In this document: positions 8,792 to 16,839 of the stretch, piece by piece
Layout: every line of letters begins with the position of its first letter
How positions within the stretch are numbered: the first letter of the stretch is position 1
Assembly: GCF_030719295.1 (NCBI RefSeq)
Contig: NZ_CP120997.1
Span: forward strand, 682,001-746,000
Origin: Streptomyces sp. Mut1
Lineage (GTDB): Bacteria > Actinomycetota > Actinomycetes > Streptomycetales > Streptomycetaceae
Length of the DNA: 64,000 nucleotides
Reading direction: 5' to 3'
Notes under the pieces: generated by a model
What the model was told of the DNA's origin: nothing
What the model saw: the letters and a program-made list of their open reading frames with translations, nothing else
Databases searched by the model: none
Program-made: the position numbers and the translations under genes

Positions 8792-10939
8792 TTACCAGCC
8801 GGAGTTGCCGCTTCCGCGCTGGATCGTGAAGCCGCCGGTCATGTTGAGGGGGGCGCCGGGGGTTCCGCTGATCTTGGTGTTGGCGAAGGTGCCGTTGCCC
8901 GCGGCGTTGCCCTCGATGCCGTTCGCGCCGGTCCTGTTGATGGTGAGTCCGTCCACGCGCAGGTCGGAGACCTGCTTCTGCCAGGTGACGAGCAGTCCGC
9001 TGTAGGTGGAGTCCTCGACGGTGTTGTCCGTCAGAACGACGGGCTGGGTGATGTCGTGGACGTCGGCATAGATCCACAGGGCGCCGAGCTGGGAGTTCCA
9101 GTTCACCTCCATGCTGCCGGTGCGGCGCAGGTGGTTGCCGGAGACGGTGGTGGTGCCGCTGAAGGGTTCGCCGAAGCGGGTGGAGACGGCGATACCGGCC
9201 GCCGCGACGACGGTGTCGGAGATGAGGTTGTTCTCGACGCTGTTGCCGCTTCCGCCGTAGACGGCGGCGCCATTGGCGAGCATGGGCAACTGCACGGTGT
9301 TGTCACGGAACGCGCTGTTGGTCACCGCCGCTCCGTCCGACCACATGGCCAGGGCGTCGTCGCCGGTGCCGCGGATGCTGCTGTTGGAGACGACCGTGTC
9401 CTTCACCGCACCGTGCAGGTTCACACCGTCGGCGTAGGTGTTGCGGATGCGCAGGTCGGTGGCCCGGAGGCCGGTGGTGGGTCCGGAGATCCACAGGCCG
9501 ACCTTGGTGTGCTGGATCCACACGTTCTTGATGGTCGATCCGGTGCCGAAGTCGCCCTCGATGGCGGCCTGCCCGCCGGCGTCGTCGCGGACGGTGTTCT
9601 GGCCGTCGATCATGAGGTCTTCGATCGTGCTGGTGCCGCCCTGGCCGAACAGCCCGCCCTTGAGCCCGGTGCCGCGTAGAACGGTGTGCCACACGCCTGC
9701 GCCGCGCAGCTTCACCCCGGTGAGGTTGACCCGGTCGGAGATGACGTAGGTGCCGGCGGGCAGGAAGAGGCCCTTGTCCTGGCTCTTCGCCTGTTGCAGC
9801 GCGCTGTTGAGGGCGGCCGTGACGTCCTGGCTGCCCGGCGTGACGCCGAGGTCCTCGGCGGACACGTAACCGCTGGGCAGGGCGGCGGCCGCCTCGGTCC
9901 GCTCCGTCTCCAGGAGGTCGATGGTGTAGGAGGCGGCCGTGTCCGTGGCGTCCTTCTGCAGGCGCAGGACGGTACCCGCCGGCAGGGTGCGGCCGAAGTG
10001 GGTGCGGGTTTCGTCGAAGAAGCGGTGGGCCTGCCCCTCGCCGGGGCTGTTGGTGTAGGGGTAGGCGCCGTACACCCAGGCGTAGCGGGAGGTGAGCTGG
10101 AGGTCGGGCAGGGCCTCGCCGTCGGCGTAGACGCTGAGGGTGGCGTCGATGCCCTTGCCGTCGCCGCTGTCGGGCAGGGAGTAGCGGAGGTTGATGGCGT
10201 CGGCGGGCTCGGTGAGTTCGATCTCGACGTAGTCGCCGGTCCGGGCCAGCTCGACGGCCTTGCGGCCGGAGGCTTCGGAGGCGACGGTGAGGTAGGTGCG
10301 GTCGGGGCCGATGGTCGAGCCGTTGGTGGTGCCGGCTTCGGCCTCGTACGTGGTGAACGGCAGGGAGGCGCCGACGCCGCTCGGGTCCGGGTCACCCGGG
10401 TCGCCGGGGTCGGTGGGGGCCTCGGGGGTGGTCCCCTTGAGGTGGTCGATATTGACGTTGCCGCTGTCGTTGTCGGTGAAGGCCAGGGTCAGGGTGTTGG
10501 TTCCCTGGGTGAAGGTGACCGGCACATCGATGGTGGACCAGCTCCCCCAGTCGCCGGTCGCCGGCAGGGAGATCTGCTGGGACGTCCCGCCCGCGGTCAG
10601 GGTCAGCGTCTTGGCCGAACCGGTGCCGTTGGCGTAGCGGATGGTCACGGTCCCGGCTCCGGCGTACGCGGACGGGAGCGCGGCGGCGATGGCCGCGCGG
10701 CCCTTGTTGCCGTCGGTCAGCCCGCCGACGTAACCACTGCCGGTGTACCCGGCATGCTCCTGCTCGGCGACGGCGCCACCGGACAGGGTGGCGGACTCCG
10801 CCTCCAGCGTGGAGGTGGCCGCGTAGGCGGGCGGCGGGGTGGCCAGGCTGTAGGAGACGGCTCCCGTCAGGGCCAGCAGCAGGGCAGCGGATACGGCGGC
10901 GGTGGGCTTGAGGAGCCTTGCGGTGCGGAATTCGGGCAC
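8792..10939 (-). CDS. Secreted GH87-type alpha-1,3-glucanase/mycodextranase
   Basis: A 715-residue secreted protein. Residues 1-41 are a signal peptide ending AYA-AT. Residues about 44-170 form a CBM6/35-like beta-sandwich (LEAESATLSGGAV start), a Pro/Asp/Gly linker follows, residues about 195-345 form a second sugar-binding module (YEAEAGTTNGS), and 355-715 a right-handed beta-helix. Asp504, Asp527 and Asp528 lie in ADGVNLHG and GTGDDALAMWS; the 23-residue spacing equals that reported for the acidic triad of GH87 alpha-1,3-glucanases. The likely role is cutting alpha-1,3 or mixed alpha-glucans such as fungal wall glucan or nigeran outside the cell. It follows the sugar permease by 90 bases, so products probably enter through that transporter. 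A GH49-like activity is the main alternative. Confidence 0.8.
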   Translation of the reverse strand: MPEFRTARLLKPTAAVSAALLLALTGAVSYSLATPPPAYAATSTLEAESATLSGGAVAEQEHAGYTGSGYVGGLTDGNKGRAAIAAALPSAYAGAGTVTIRYANGTGSAKTLTLTAGGTSQQISLPATGDWGSWSTIDVPVTFTQGTNTLTLAFTDNDSGNVNIDHLKGTTPEAPTDPGDPGDPDPSGVGASLPFTTYEAEAGTTNGSTIGPDRTYLTVASEASGRKAVELARTGDYVEIELTEPADAINLRYSLPDSGDGKGIDATLSVYADGEALPDLQLTSRYAWVYGAYPYTNSPGEGQAHRFFDETRTHFGRTLPAGTVLRLQKDATDTAASYTIDLLETERTEAAAALPSGYVSAEDLGVTPGSQDVTAALNSALQQAKSQDKGLFLPAGTYVISDRVNLTGVKLRGAGVWHTVLRGTGLKGGLFGQGGTSTIEDLMIDGQNTVRDDAGGQAAIEGDFGTGSTIKNVWIQHTKVGLWISGPTTGLRATDLRIRNTYADGVNLHGAVKDTVVSNSSIRGTGDDALAMWSDGAAVTNSAFRDNTVQLPMLANGAAVYGGSGNSVENNLISDTVVAAAGIAVSTRFGEPFSGTTTVSGNHLRRTGSMEVNWNSQLGALWIYADVHDITQPVVLTDNTVEDSTYSGLLVTWQKQVSDLRVDGLTINRTGANGIEGNAAGNGTFANTKISGTPGAPLNMTGGFTIQRGSGNSGW

Positions 10940-11029
10940 GGCGGTGTGTCCTTCCAGGAAGGTATGGGGGGGCCCGGTCTGTGGGGGTTGTTGTCGGGCG
11001 TGGAGGGGTTCGGCCCCGGCGGTGCCGGG

Positions 11030-11914
11030 TCAGCCCTTGAGGCTGCCCGCGGTGAGGCCCGCGATGATGTGCCGCTGGAAGATCAGGAAGATCACCAGCA
11101 GCGGGATCGAGGCCATGACCATGCCGGCCAGGAGCTGGTTGGCGGGCATGAACTCGGCGAGCCGGTTGAGTGCGACGGTGATGGGCTGGCGTGCCGGGTC
11201 CGGGAGCACCAGCAGCGGCCAGAGGAAGTCCTTCCACACCCCGACGACGGCGAAGATCGACACCACTGCCAGTACTGGCCGGGACAGCGGCAGGACGACG
11301 GACACCAGGACGCGCAGCGGTCCGGCGCCGTCCATGCGTGCGGAGTCGAGGAGTTCGGTGGGAATCTGGTCGAAGAAGCGTTTCAGGATGAAGATGTTGA
11401 AGGCGTTCGCGCAGGCCGGCAGCCAGATCGCCCAGGGCGTATTGATCAGGTTGACGCCGAACAGCGGCACGTCGGTGACGGTCAGGTACGTCGGCACCAG
11501 CAGGGCGGAGACCGGCAGCATGAGAGTGGCCAGCATCATGCCCAGGACGATGTTGCCGAGGGCCGGGCGCAGTTTGGACAGGGCGTAGGCCGCGGCCACG
11601 TCGACGAGCAGCTGGGTGAGCCAGGCTCCGGCGGCCAGGAGCAGGGTGTTGAGGAAGTAGTCGCTCAGGCCCACGTTCGCCCATGCCTCGGAGTAGGACT
11701 CCGGGTGCCAGCTGTGCGGGATGAGGGTGGGGTTCTGGTCGGCCAGTTCGGAGGAGGACTTGAGCGCTCCGCCGGCCATCCAGTACAGGGGGAAGACGAA
11801 AGCGAGGGTGAAACCGAGGACGGTCGAGCACAGCACGAACCAGTAGAGGAAGCGGCCGGTGCGCCGGTTCATCTCGGCGGGGGCGATGAGAGTGCGTTCG
11901 CGGGATTCGGGCAT
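11030..11914 (-). CDS. Carbohydrate ABC transporter permease (MalG-type)
   Basis: A 294-residue inner-membrane permease with about six helices. The cytoplasmic EAA loop reads LLDSARMDGAGPLRVLVSVVLP, as in MalG/LacG subunits. The N-terminal 20 residues are cytoplasmic. I chose the ATG at 11914 (MPESRER), which follows the previous permease stop by 11 bases and is preceded by AAAGGA. It forms the translocation channel with the MalF-type partner and feeds from the lipoprotein encoded upstream. No ATPase gene is in the cluster, so a shared MsiK-type multi-sugar ATPase elsewhere in the genome is the likely energy source, as is usual in Streptomyces. Confidence 0.92.
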   Translation of the reverse strand: MPESRERTLIAPAEMNRRTGRFLYWFVLCSTVLGFTLAFVFPLYWMAGGALKSSSELADQNPTLIPHSWHPESYSEAWANVGLSDYFLNTLLLAAGAWLTQLLVDVAAAYALSKLRPALGNIVLGMMLATLMLPVSALLVPTYLTVTDVPLFGVNLINTPWAIWLPACANAFNIFILKRFFDQIPTELLDSARMDGAGPLRVLVSVVLPLSRPVLAVVSIFAVVGVWKDFLWPLLVLPDPARQPITVALNRLAEFMPANQLLAGMVMASIPLLVIFLIFQRHIIAGLTAGSLKG

Positions 11915-11925
11915 GGTCGTTCCTT

Positions 11926-12870
11926 TCAGCCCTTGCCGCGGGTCAGCCGTAGGTAGACCGCCGCGAAGAGTCCGAGGACGATGAAGAGCACGGTGCTCAT
12001 GGCGCTGGCCATGCCGAAGTCGTTGTAGACGAACGCGTAGCGGTAGAGCAGCAGCAGGACCGTCACCGTGGCGTCGTCGGGTCCGCCGCCGGTGAGTACG
12101 TACGGTTCGATGAAGACCTGCATGGTGCCGATGATCTGGAGCAGCAGGGTGATCATGAGGATGAACCGCATCTGCGGGATCGTCACGTGCCACAGCCGCT
12201 GGCGGATGGAGGCGCCGTCGAGCTCGGCCGCCTCGTACACCTCACCGGGGATCGAGCCGAGCGCCGCGAGGTAGATGAGGGTCGTGGTTCCCATGTTGGC
12301 CCAGGTGGAGACCAGCACGAGGGAGATCATCGAGATGTTCTCCGACTCGAGCCACTGCTGGGCCGGCAGGTGGAAGGTCTCCAGAACGTTGTTGAAGAGG
12401 CCTGGGCCCGGGTCGTAGAACCAGCGCCAGAGCAGCATGGTGACGATGGGCGGCAGCATGACCGGGAGGTAGACGGTCATGCGCAGGTAGGAACGCGCGT
12501 GGCGGAACTCGTTGAGGACGACCGCGGTGAGGAAGGGCGCGGCGAACCCGAAGACGAGGGCGAGGAGGGTGAAGTACCCGGTGTTCTTCCACGCCGTCAC
12601 GAAGAGCGGGTCGGCGAAGAGCCGGCGGTAGTTGTCCCAGCCCACCCAGGTGGCGGGCTGGGAGAACGTCACTTCCTGGAAGCCGAGCAGCCAGCCGCGG
12701 ACGATCGGGTACCAGGAGAAGAGGGCGAAGCAGAGGACGCCCGCTCCGAGGAAACTGTAGGCAACGAGGTGCTCGCTGAGGCGGCGCCGACGCCTGCTCG
12801 GGTTGTTCATGCCGGTCTTCCGCGGCGTCGGAGGGGACTTCGGTTCCCGGGTGAGGGTCGGAGCCGCCAT
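11926..12870 (-). CDS. Carbohydrate ABC transporter permease (MalF/UgpA-type)
   Basis: A 314-residue permease with six predicted helices beginning near residue 35. Its EAA loop is EVYEAAELDGASIRQRLWHVTIP. The N-terminus has a basic PSRRRRRLSEH stretch before the first helix. The start lies one base from the stop of the binding-protein gene, so these two are tightly coupled. With the MalG-type partner it makes a CUT1-family importer for oligosaccharides. The GH87 and GH13 genes downstream point to alpha-glucan fragments as substrate; this is inferred from context, not from the permease itself. Confidence 0.92.
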   Translation of the reverse strand: MAAPTLTREPKSPPTPRKTGMNNPSRRRRRLSEHLVAYSFLGAGVLCFALFSWYPIVRGWLLGFQEVTFSQPATWVGWDNYRRLFADPLFVTAWKNTGYFTLLALVFGFAAPFLTAVVLNEFRHARSYLRMTVYLPVMLPPIVTMLLWRWFYDPGPGLFNNVLETFHLPAQQWLESENISMISLVLVSTWANMGTTTLIYLAALGSIPGEVYEAAELDGASIRQRLWHVTIPQMRFILMITLLLQIIGTMQVFIEPYVLTGGGPDDATVTVLLLLYRYAFVYNDFGMASAMSTVLFIVLGLFAAVYLRLTRGKG

Positions 12871-12871
12871 G

Positions 12872-14227
12872 TCAACGGACCGTCGCGAGGATGGTGTCGA
12901 CCTTCTTGGACGCGTCCACGAGGAGCTGGTCGAGATCGGCGTCCTTCTTGGTCAGGACCGCCTGCATGACTCCGTCGAGGACGGTGTAGATCTGCTGCGC
13001 GTTCGGCGGTTCGACCTTCTGGTCCAGCAGTGCGTTCCGCTCGACGAACGGCTCGTAGTTCTCCTGCGGCACGTTGGCGTACTTCTCGTGTGCGCGGTCC
13101 TGCTCGGTTTCGGCCGCGCCGTTGAAGAGGCGGTCCAGAGGCAGCCCGATGGGCACATCATTGCCGGAGGCCCGCTTGTCCTCGAACTCCGTGCGGTCCG
13201 GGTTGAGGTACTTCCACAGGACCCACTCGATGCCGGCCTCGATCTTCTCGGGGGACGCCTTGGGGTTGAACATGAAGCCGTTGCCGCCGCCGAGGGTGGC
13301 CTTGCCGGGCATCGCGGCCACGCCGTACTCGCTGTACTCGCGCTCGAACTGCTTGACGATCGTGGGGATGTTGTCCGGCCCCGCCATGTACATACCGAGC
13401 TTGCCGGAACCCATCATCTTCTGGACGTCATCGATCTGCAGCAGCTGCCGTGTCCCCATGGAGTTGTCGGTCCAGCGCATGTCGTGCAGCATCTGGAGCG
13501 CGTCGTGGCCGGCCTTGCTGTCGAAGGCCGCCTTCCACTTCCCGTCCTTCTGGGCGGCGATGTCACCCCCCATCGAGTAGACCCACGACGTGAAGTGCCA
13601 GCCGCCCTGGTTGTTCTTGCTGTAGTCGGCGTATCCGACGGTCCCGTCGCCCAGCGCGGTGATCTTCTTGGCGGCCGCACGGACCCCTTCCCATGTGGTG
13701 GGCGGCTTGTCCGGGTCGAGGCCGGCCTTCTTGAACAGGGCGCGGTTGTAGATCAGGCCGAGCGAGTACTGCCCGTTCGGCAGCCCGTACAGCTTCCCGT
13801 CGGGCCCGGTGAACACCTTCAGGTACTCGGGCTTGATGTCCTTGACGCGCGGCGTGTTCTTGACGTAATCGGTGATCGCCGCGCCCTGACGCCGCTGGAT
13901 GAGACCCGCGGGGTCGGTGAAGTAGACGTAGTAGACGTCCTCCAGCTGACCCCCGGCAAGCTTCGCGGAGAAGGTCTTGGGGTCCATCTGCCCCTCGCGG
14001 GCATCGATCTTGATCTTCGGGTGTTCCTTCTCGAAGGCCTTGACGTCGTCCTCGAAGTACTTGCGGTCCACCGGCTGGGTCTTGGGCGGCATGCCGTTCA
14101 CCGAGATGGTGACCACACCGTCCTTGCCGCCCGAGGACGTCGAGCCGCCGCAAGCGGCAAGCCCTCCGGTGAGGACGCAGGCTATGCCCACGCCGATGAG
14201 TCTGCGGCGACTCCGCGTTCCGCCCAT
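12872..14227 (-). CDS. Sugar ABC transporter substrate-binding lipoprotein
   Basis: A 451-residue CUT1-type extracellular solute-binding protein. The N-terminus MGGTRSRRRLIGVGIACVLTGG leads to a lipobox GLAACGG, so Cys26 should be lipid-anchored. Later motifs YFEDDVKAFEKEHPKIKIDAREG, KLYGLPNGQYSLGLIYNRALFKKAGLDPDKPPTTWEG and MYMAGPDNIP are typical of family 1 binding proteins such as MalE-like proteins. A GGAAGG ribosome site precedes the ATG by 8 bases. It heads the transport operon, behind a good promoter and an operator-like motif shared with the lacI gene. The probable ligand is an alpha-linked gluco-oligosaccharide. Confidence 0.92.
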   Translation of the reverse strand: MGGTRSRRRLIGVGIACVLTGGLAACGGSTSSGGKDGVVTISVNGMPPKTQPVDRKYFEDDVKAFEKEHPKIKIDAREGQMDPKTFSAKLAGGQLEDVYYVYFTDPAGLIQRRQGAAITDYVKNTPRVKDIKPEYLKVFTGPDGKLYGLPNGQYSLGLIYNRALFKKAGLDPDKPPTTWEGVRAAAKKITALGDGTVGYADYSKNNQGGWHFTSWVYSMGGDIAAQKDGKWKAAFDSKAGHDALQMLHDMRWTDNSMGTRQLLQIDDVQKMMGSGKLGMYMAGPDNIPTIVKQFEREYSEYGVAAMPGKATLGGGNGFMFNPKASPEKIEAGIEWVLWKYLNPDRTEFEDKRASGNDVPIGLPLDRLFNGAAETEQDRAHEKYANVPQENYEPFVERNALLDQKVEPPNAQQIYTVLDGVMQAVLTKKDADLDQLLVDASKKVDTILATVR

Positions 14228-14296
14228 GACAGTTCTGCCTTCCTTGGATGCGCTGCGCTCGCGACCCGGTCAACCGAAGCGCCAGCGGATACGCAG

Positions 14297-14326
14297 AAGG
14301 TAGAAGTCACTCATGTAAAAAGTCAA
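14297..14326 (-). promoter_or_regulatory. Promoter of the alpha-glucan transport operon
   Basis: On the leftward strand TTGACT (14326-14321) and TACCTT (14302-14297) are separated by 18 bases, close to the vegetative HrdB consensus. The element lies 70 bases before the binding-protein start codon. The region is unusually AT-rich for this chromosome. Confidence 0.6.
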
Positions 14327-14333
14327 TGACAAG

Positions 14334-14352
14334 TTGCAAAACATTGATAATT
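14334..14352 (-). promoter_or_regulatory. Operator-like motif, copy 1 (sugar operon side)
   Basis: Read leftward the element is AATTATCAA, six bases, then GCAA. It sits just upstream of the -35 hexamer of the sugar operon and overlaps the last bases of the lacI gene. The same AATTATCAA-N6-GCAA arrangement occurs in front of lacI (15402-15420). The LacI regulator is the natural candidate to bind both. Confidence 0.5.
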
Positions 14353-15373
14353 ACGGCCGTGACCTGGCATCACTCGGTCTAGCGGTGGATGACCGGACGA
14401 TCAGCTCCGCCTGGAACAGGGTCAGACCGGGCGCGGTCCGGCGGTTCTGGATCTGCTCCGTGAGAGCCCCGACCGCAGCTTCGGCCATCGCGGCGACCGG
14501 TTGCCGGCACGTGGTCAGCGGGGGATCGACCGCGCTCATGAAGGCGGAGTCGTCGAAACCCACCACCGACAGATCCTCCGGGACCCGCAGCCCCTCCCGG
14601 CGAGCACCCCGCACGACCCCCAGCGCGAGCGTGTCGCTTCCGCAAACCACTGCGGTCACCCCCTGGCCCAGGAGGTCGGAGATGGCACGGGCACCCGCCT
14701 CCAGCGAGAACAGCGTGTGCCCGACCCAGGGCAGCCACCACTCCTGGCCAACCCCCCTGGCCCGCCAGAACTCCGCGAACCCGCGCAGCTTGCGGACGGA
14801 CGGAACGTGGCCGCCGGGACCGATCACGAGCCCGATGCGCTCATGCCCCATGCCTTCCAGGTGCAGCATTGCCTGCTGTACGGCCTGCGTGTCATCGGCC
14901 GAGATCTGCACCAGATCCGGATTCTCATCGGCGACGTTGACCAGCACCATCGGCACCTGCCGCTCCTTCAGCGCCGCACCCTGCTCCGCGCCGACGTCCG
15001 TGTAGCTGGAACCGACGAACACGATCCCGCCGATGTTCTGCGCCAGCAGCATCTCGACATAGTTGGCCTCGGAGACGCCATCCGCTGTGCGTGTGCAAAG
15101 AACCGGTACGTATCCCCGCTTGTTCAGGCGCCCCGCAAGGGCCTCCACGAAGGACGGAAACACCGGGTTCTGAAGGTCCGGGACCACGAGGCCCACCAGG
15201 GGCGAGCGCTCGTTCGCCGCGGCCGCCGGACGCTGTAGACCCAGAACATCCAACGCCCGCAGAACCCGCTCCCGCGTCGCCGGGGCCACGCTCGGGCTGC
15301 TGTTCAGCACGCGCCGGACCGTCAACTGGCTCACGCCGGCGAACTCTGCCACCTGGATCAACTTCGTTGTCAT
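14351..15373 (-). CDS. LacI-family transcriptional regulator of the alpha-glucan locus
   Basis: A 340-residue LacI/GalR repressor. The N-terminal helix-turn-helix and hinge read IQVAEFAGVSQLTVRRVLNSSPSVAPATRERVLRAL. The sugar-binding core starts PLVGLVVPDLQNPVFPSFVEALAGRL, and the C-terminal lobe holds LRVPEDLSVVGFDDSAFM and PPLTTCRQP. I chose the ATG at 15373 (MTTKLIQ); an in-frame start five codons upstream is possible. TATCGT lies only 6 bases before this ATG and no ribosome site is visible, so the mRNA may be leaderless. The gene is 123 bases upstream of the transport operon, in the same direction, and probably controls it and itself in response to an alpha-gluco-oligosaccharide. Confidence 0.92.
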   Translation of the reverse strand: MTTKLIQVAEFAGVSQLTVRRVLNSSPSVAPATRERVLRALDVLGLQRPAAAANERSPLVGLVVPDLQNPVFPSFVEALAGRLNKRGYVPVLCTRTADGVSEANYVEMLLAQNIGGIVFVGSSYTDVGAEQGAALKERQVPMVLVNVADENPDLVQISADDTQAVQQAMLHLEGMGHERIGLVIGPGGHVPSVRKLRGFAEFWRARGVGQEWWLPWVGHTLFSLEAGARAISDLLGQGVTAVVCGSDTLALGVVRGARREGLRVPEDLSVVGFDDSAFMSAVDPPLTTCRQPVAAMAEAAVGALTEQIQNRRTAPGLTLFQAELIVRSSTARPSDARSRP

Positions 15374-15379
15374 GAGAGC

Positions 15380-15385
15380 ACGATA
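15380..15385 (-). promoter_or_regulatory. Likely -10 element of lacI (leaderless)
   Basis: TATCGT on the leftward strand ends 6 bases before the lacI ATG. TTGATA (15410-15405) is 19 bases further upstream and could be the -35 element. This spacing would place the transcription start at or within a base or two of the start codon. Confidence 0.45.
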
Positions 15386-15401
15386 CAACGAGCCCGCAAA
15401 A

Positions 15402-15420
15402 AATTATCAAGCCAACGCAA
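15402..15420 (+). promoter_or_regulatory. Operator-like motif, copy 2 (lacI side)
   Basis: AATTATCAA, six bases, then GCAA, in the same arrangement as the copy at 14352-14334 but on the opposite strand. It overlaps the presumed -35 element of lacI, where a repressor would block transcription. Confidence 0.5.
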
Positions 15421-15422
15421 AC

Positions 15423-15600
15423 TTACGATGTCACTGTCACCTCGCCGCCGTCGCGCCCTGGCCGCTGCTCAACCGTGGCCGTCAACGCGCAGCCCAGCCG
15501 CGCGTACAGCGCTGCCGCCGCATCCGCCGCGACGACGTCGAGCACGCCGGATGCGGTCCACGACGCCCTGCGAGCGGCTGTCACACGGCCGCTGCTGGGC
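15423..15600 (-). pseudogene. Remnant of a GNAT-family acetyltransferase (C-terminal piece)
   Basis: Reading leftward to a TAA stop at 15425-15423, the frame gives SGVLDVVAADAAAALYARLGC and then about 20 residues to the end. This is the recognisable last helix-strand unit of GNAT acetyltransferases (the ALYxRLGW element). The upstream acetyl-CoA-binding motif cannot be found and no plausible start codon gives a full-length protein, so I read it as a decayed fragment. It lies directly upstream of lacI, whose promoter is placed right after its stop. It could be a product of an old rearrangement that brought in the alpha-glucan locus. Confidence 0.55.
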
Positions 15601-16029
15601 TCCTGAAGCGCTTCGGTACCTGCCCCTTAGCCGGCGTGCAGGACGAAGAACAGGAAGCAGAGGAAGCGCGGTCTGGCCGCGATGGCTTCGGGGAACAGCC
15701 AGCCGCCTTCGGGCCAGCCCCAGCATTCGTTGACCGTCGGCAGATCCACGGACACGGCGGACTGCGAGCTCAGCCCGGTGGAGGTCGCATGCCCCTGTGG
15801 CTCGTCAGAAGTCAAAGTGCGAGAGACGTGTGCTCCATCTGTTCGGTTCCTGCTGGACGTTGGAGCCGCAGGAACACGCGGAGGCCGGTCGCCCCGGCGC
15901 CCCGGTCCACAGGGCGACCGCCAGACGGAAGACGGAAGACGGAAGTACGATCCGGATCACCTGTTGCCTCGTGTGTGTGCTGAGGACGGTGGAGGGGCGG
16001 CTCTCCGTCGAGCGGGAGGAAGAGCAGAC
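15601..16029. other. Intergenic stretch without a convincing gene
   Basis: About 430 bases between the acetyltransferase remnant and the nitroreductase gene. A 62-codon leftward frame (15815-15627) ends with a hydrophobic, aromatic tail (FLCFLFFVLHAG) but has no recognisable family and no clear ribosome site. The composition is slightly less GC-rich than its surroundings. I see no tRNA, repeat or strong hairpin here. Confidence 0.4.
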
Positions 16030-16695
16030 GTGGATGTGTATGAGGCCGTGGACAGCCGCCGGGCTGTACGGGCGTTCAGCGATGAGCCGGTGCCCAAGGC
16101 GACACTCGAACGCGTACTGGCCGCTGCGACACGGGCTCCGTCCAGTGGAAACCTCCAGCCGTGGCATGTGTATGTCGTGACCGGCGAGCCCCTGGCCGAG
16201 CTGAAGAACCGCGCGACAGCCAGAGCGCTGGCGGGAGACCCGGGGGACGAGCGGCAGTATCCGATGTACCCGGCTGAACTGGCCTCACCGTACGTGGACC
16301 GCTTTTCCGCCGCCGCTGCTCAGCGGTACGAGGCGCTGCGGATCGAACGCCACGACCCCGACAGGCCCATGAGGATCGCCGCCTTGAACTCGCAGGCGTT
16401 CGGGGCTCCGGTCGTGCTTTTCTGCTACCTCGATCAGGCGATGGGGCCCGGTCAGTGGGGGGACGCGGGGATGCATCTCCAGACGATCATGCTGCTGTTG
16501 AGGGCGGAGGGGTTGCACAGCTGCCCCCAGGTGATGTGGACGATGTATCGCAGGACCGTGAGCGAGATCGTCGGAGCCGATGAGGGGCTCGTGCTGTTCT
16601 GCGGAGTCGCGGTGGGATTCGAGGAGGAAGGCGTGCCACCGCTGCGTACCGGGCGGGCGGACATGACGGAAACCGTCAGCTTCATCGGAGCGTGA
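16030..16695 (+). CDS. Nitroreductase-family FMN oxidoreductase
   Basis: A 221-residue nitroreductase. The start VDVYEAVDSRRAVRAFSDEPVP holds the SRRAVR FMN-phosphate-binding motif, APSSGNLQPWHVYVVTGE is the second FMN contact region, and DAGMHLQTIMLLLRAEGLHSCPQ the usual dimer-interface helix. The GTG at 16030 is chosen because GGGAGGAAG lies 8 bases upstream; the open frame continues far upstream without family similarity. It would reduce nitro groups, quinones or similar substrates using NAD(P)H. It stands alone, ends in a strong hairpin and converges with the YjbQ gene. The physiological substrate cannot be inferred. Confidence 0.9.
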   Translation: MDVYEAVDSRRAVRAFSDEPVPKATLERVLAAATRAPSSGNLQPWHVYVVTGEPLAELKNRATARALAGDPGDERQYPMYPAELASPYVDRFSAAAAQRYEALRIERHDPDRPMRIAALNSQAFGAPVVLFCYLDQAMGPGQWGDAGMHLQTIMLLLRAEGLHSCPQVMWTMYRRTVSEIVGADEGLVLFCGVAVGFEEEGVPPLRTGRADMTETVSFIGA

Positions 16696-16709
16696 GGCGC
16701 TGTGTTCTC

Positions 16710-16740
16710 GTGCCGCGCCTCCTCCGGCCAGGCGCGGCAC
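16710..16740 (+). terminator. Bidirectional hairpin terminator
   Basis: GTGCCGCGCCT and AGGCGCGGCAC form a perfect 11-bp stem around a 9-base loop. It begins 15 bases after the nitroreductase stop and lies between two convergent genes. Confidence 0.75.
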
Positions 16741-16839
16741 AGAATCGGGGGGCCGTGCCGTGCGGAATCCTCTCCGTTGTCCCGTCGGCGCACGCATGGT
16801 GCGCGGCATCGGTGACACGGCCCCCGGGAGCGATCCCGC

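Noticed and set aside
9686..11956. A 756-codon plus-strand Gly/Val-rich frame
   Set aside because: It crosses the GH87 gene and the sugar permease in antisense and has the composition of GC-skew shadow frames.
15627..15815. A 62-codon minus-strand frame with a hydrophobic tail
   Set aside because: No family, no convincing ribosome site and poor codon bias; kept only as a remark in the gap entry.
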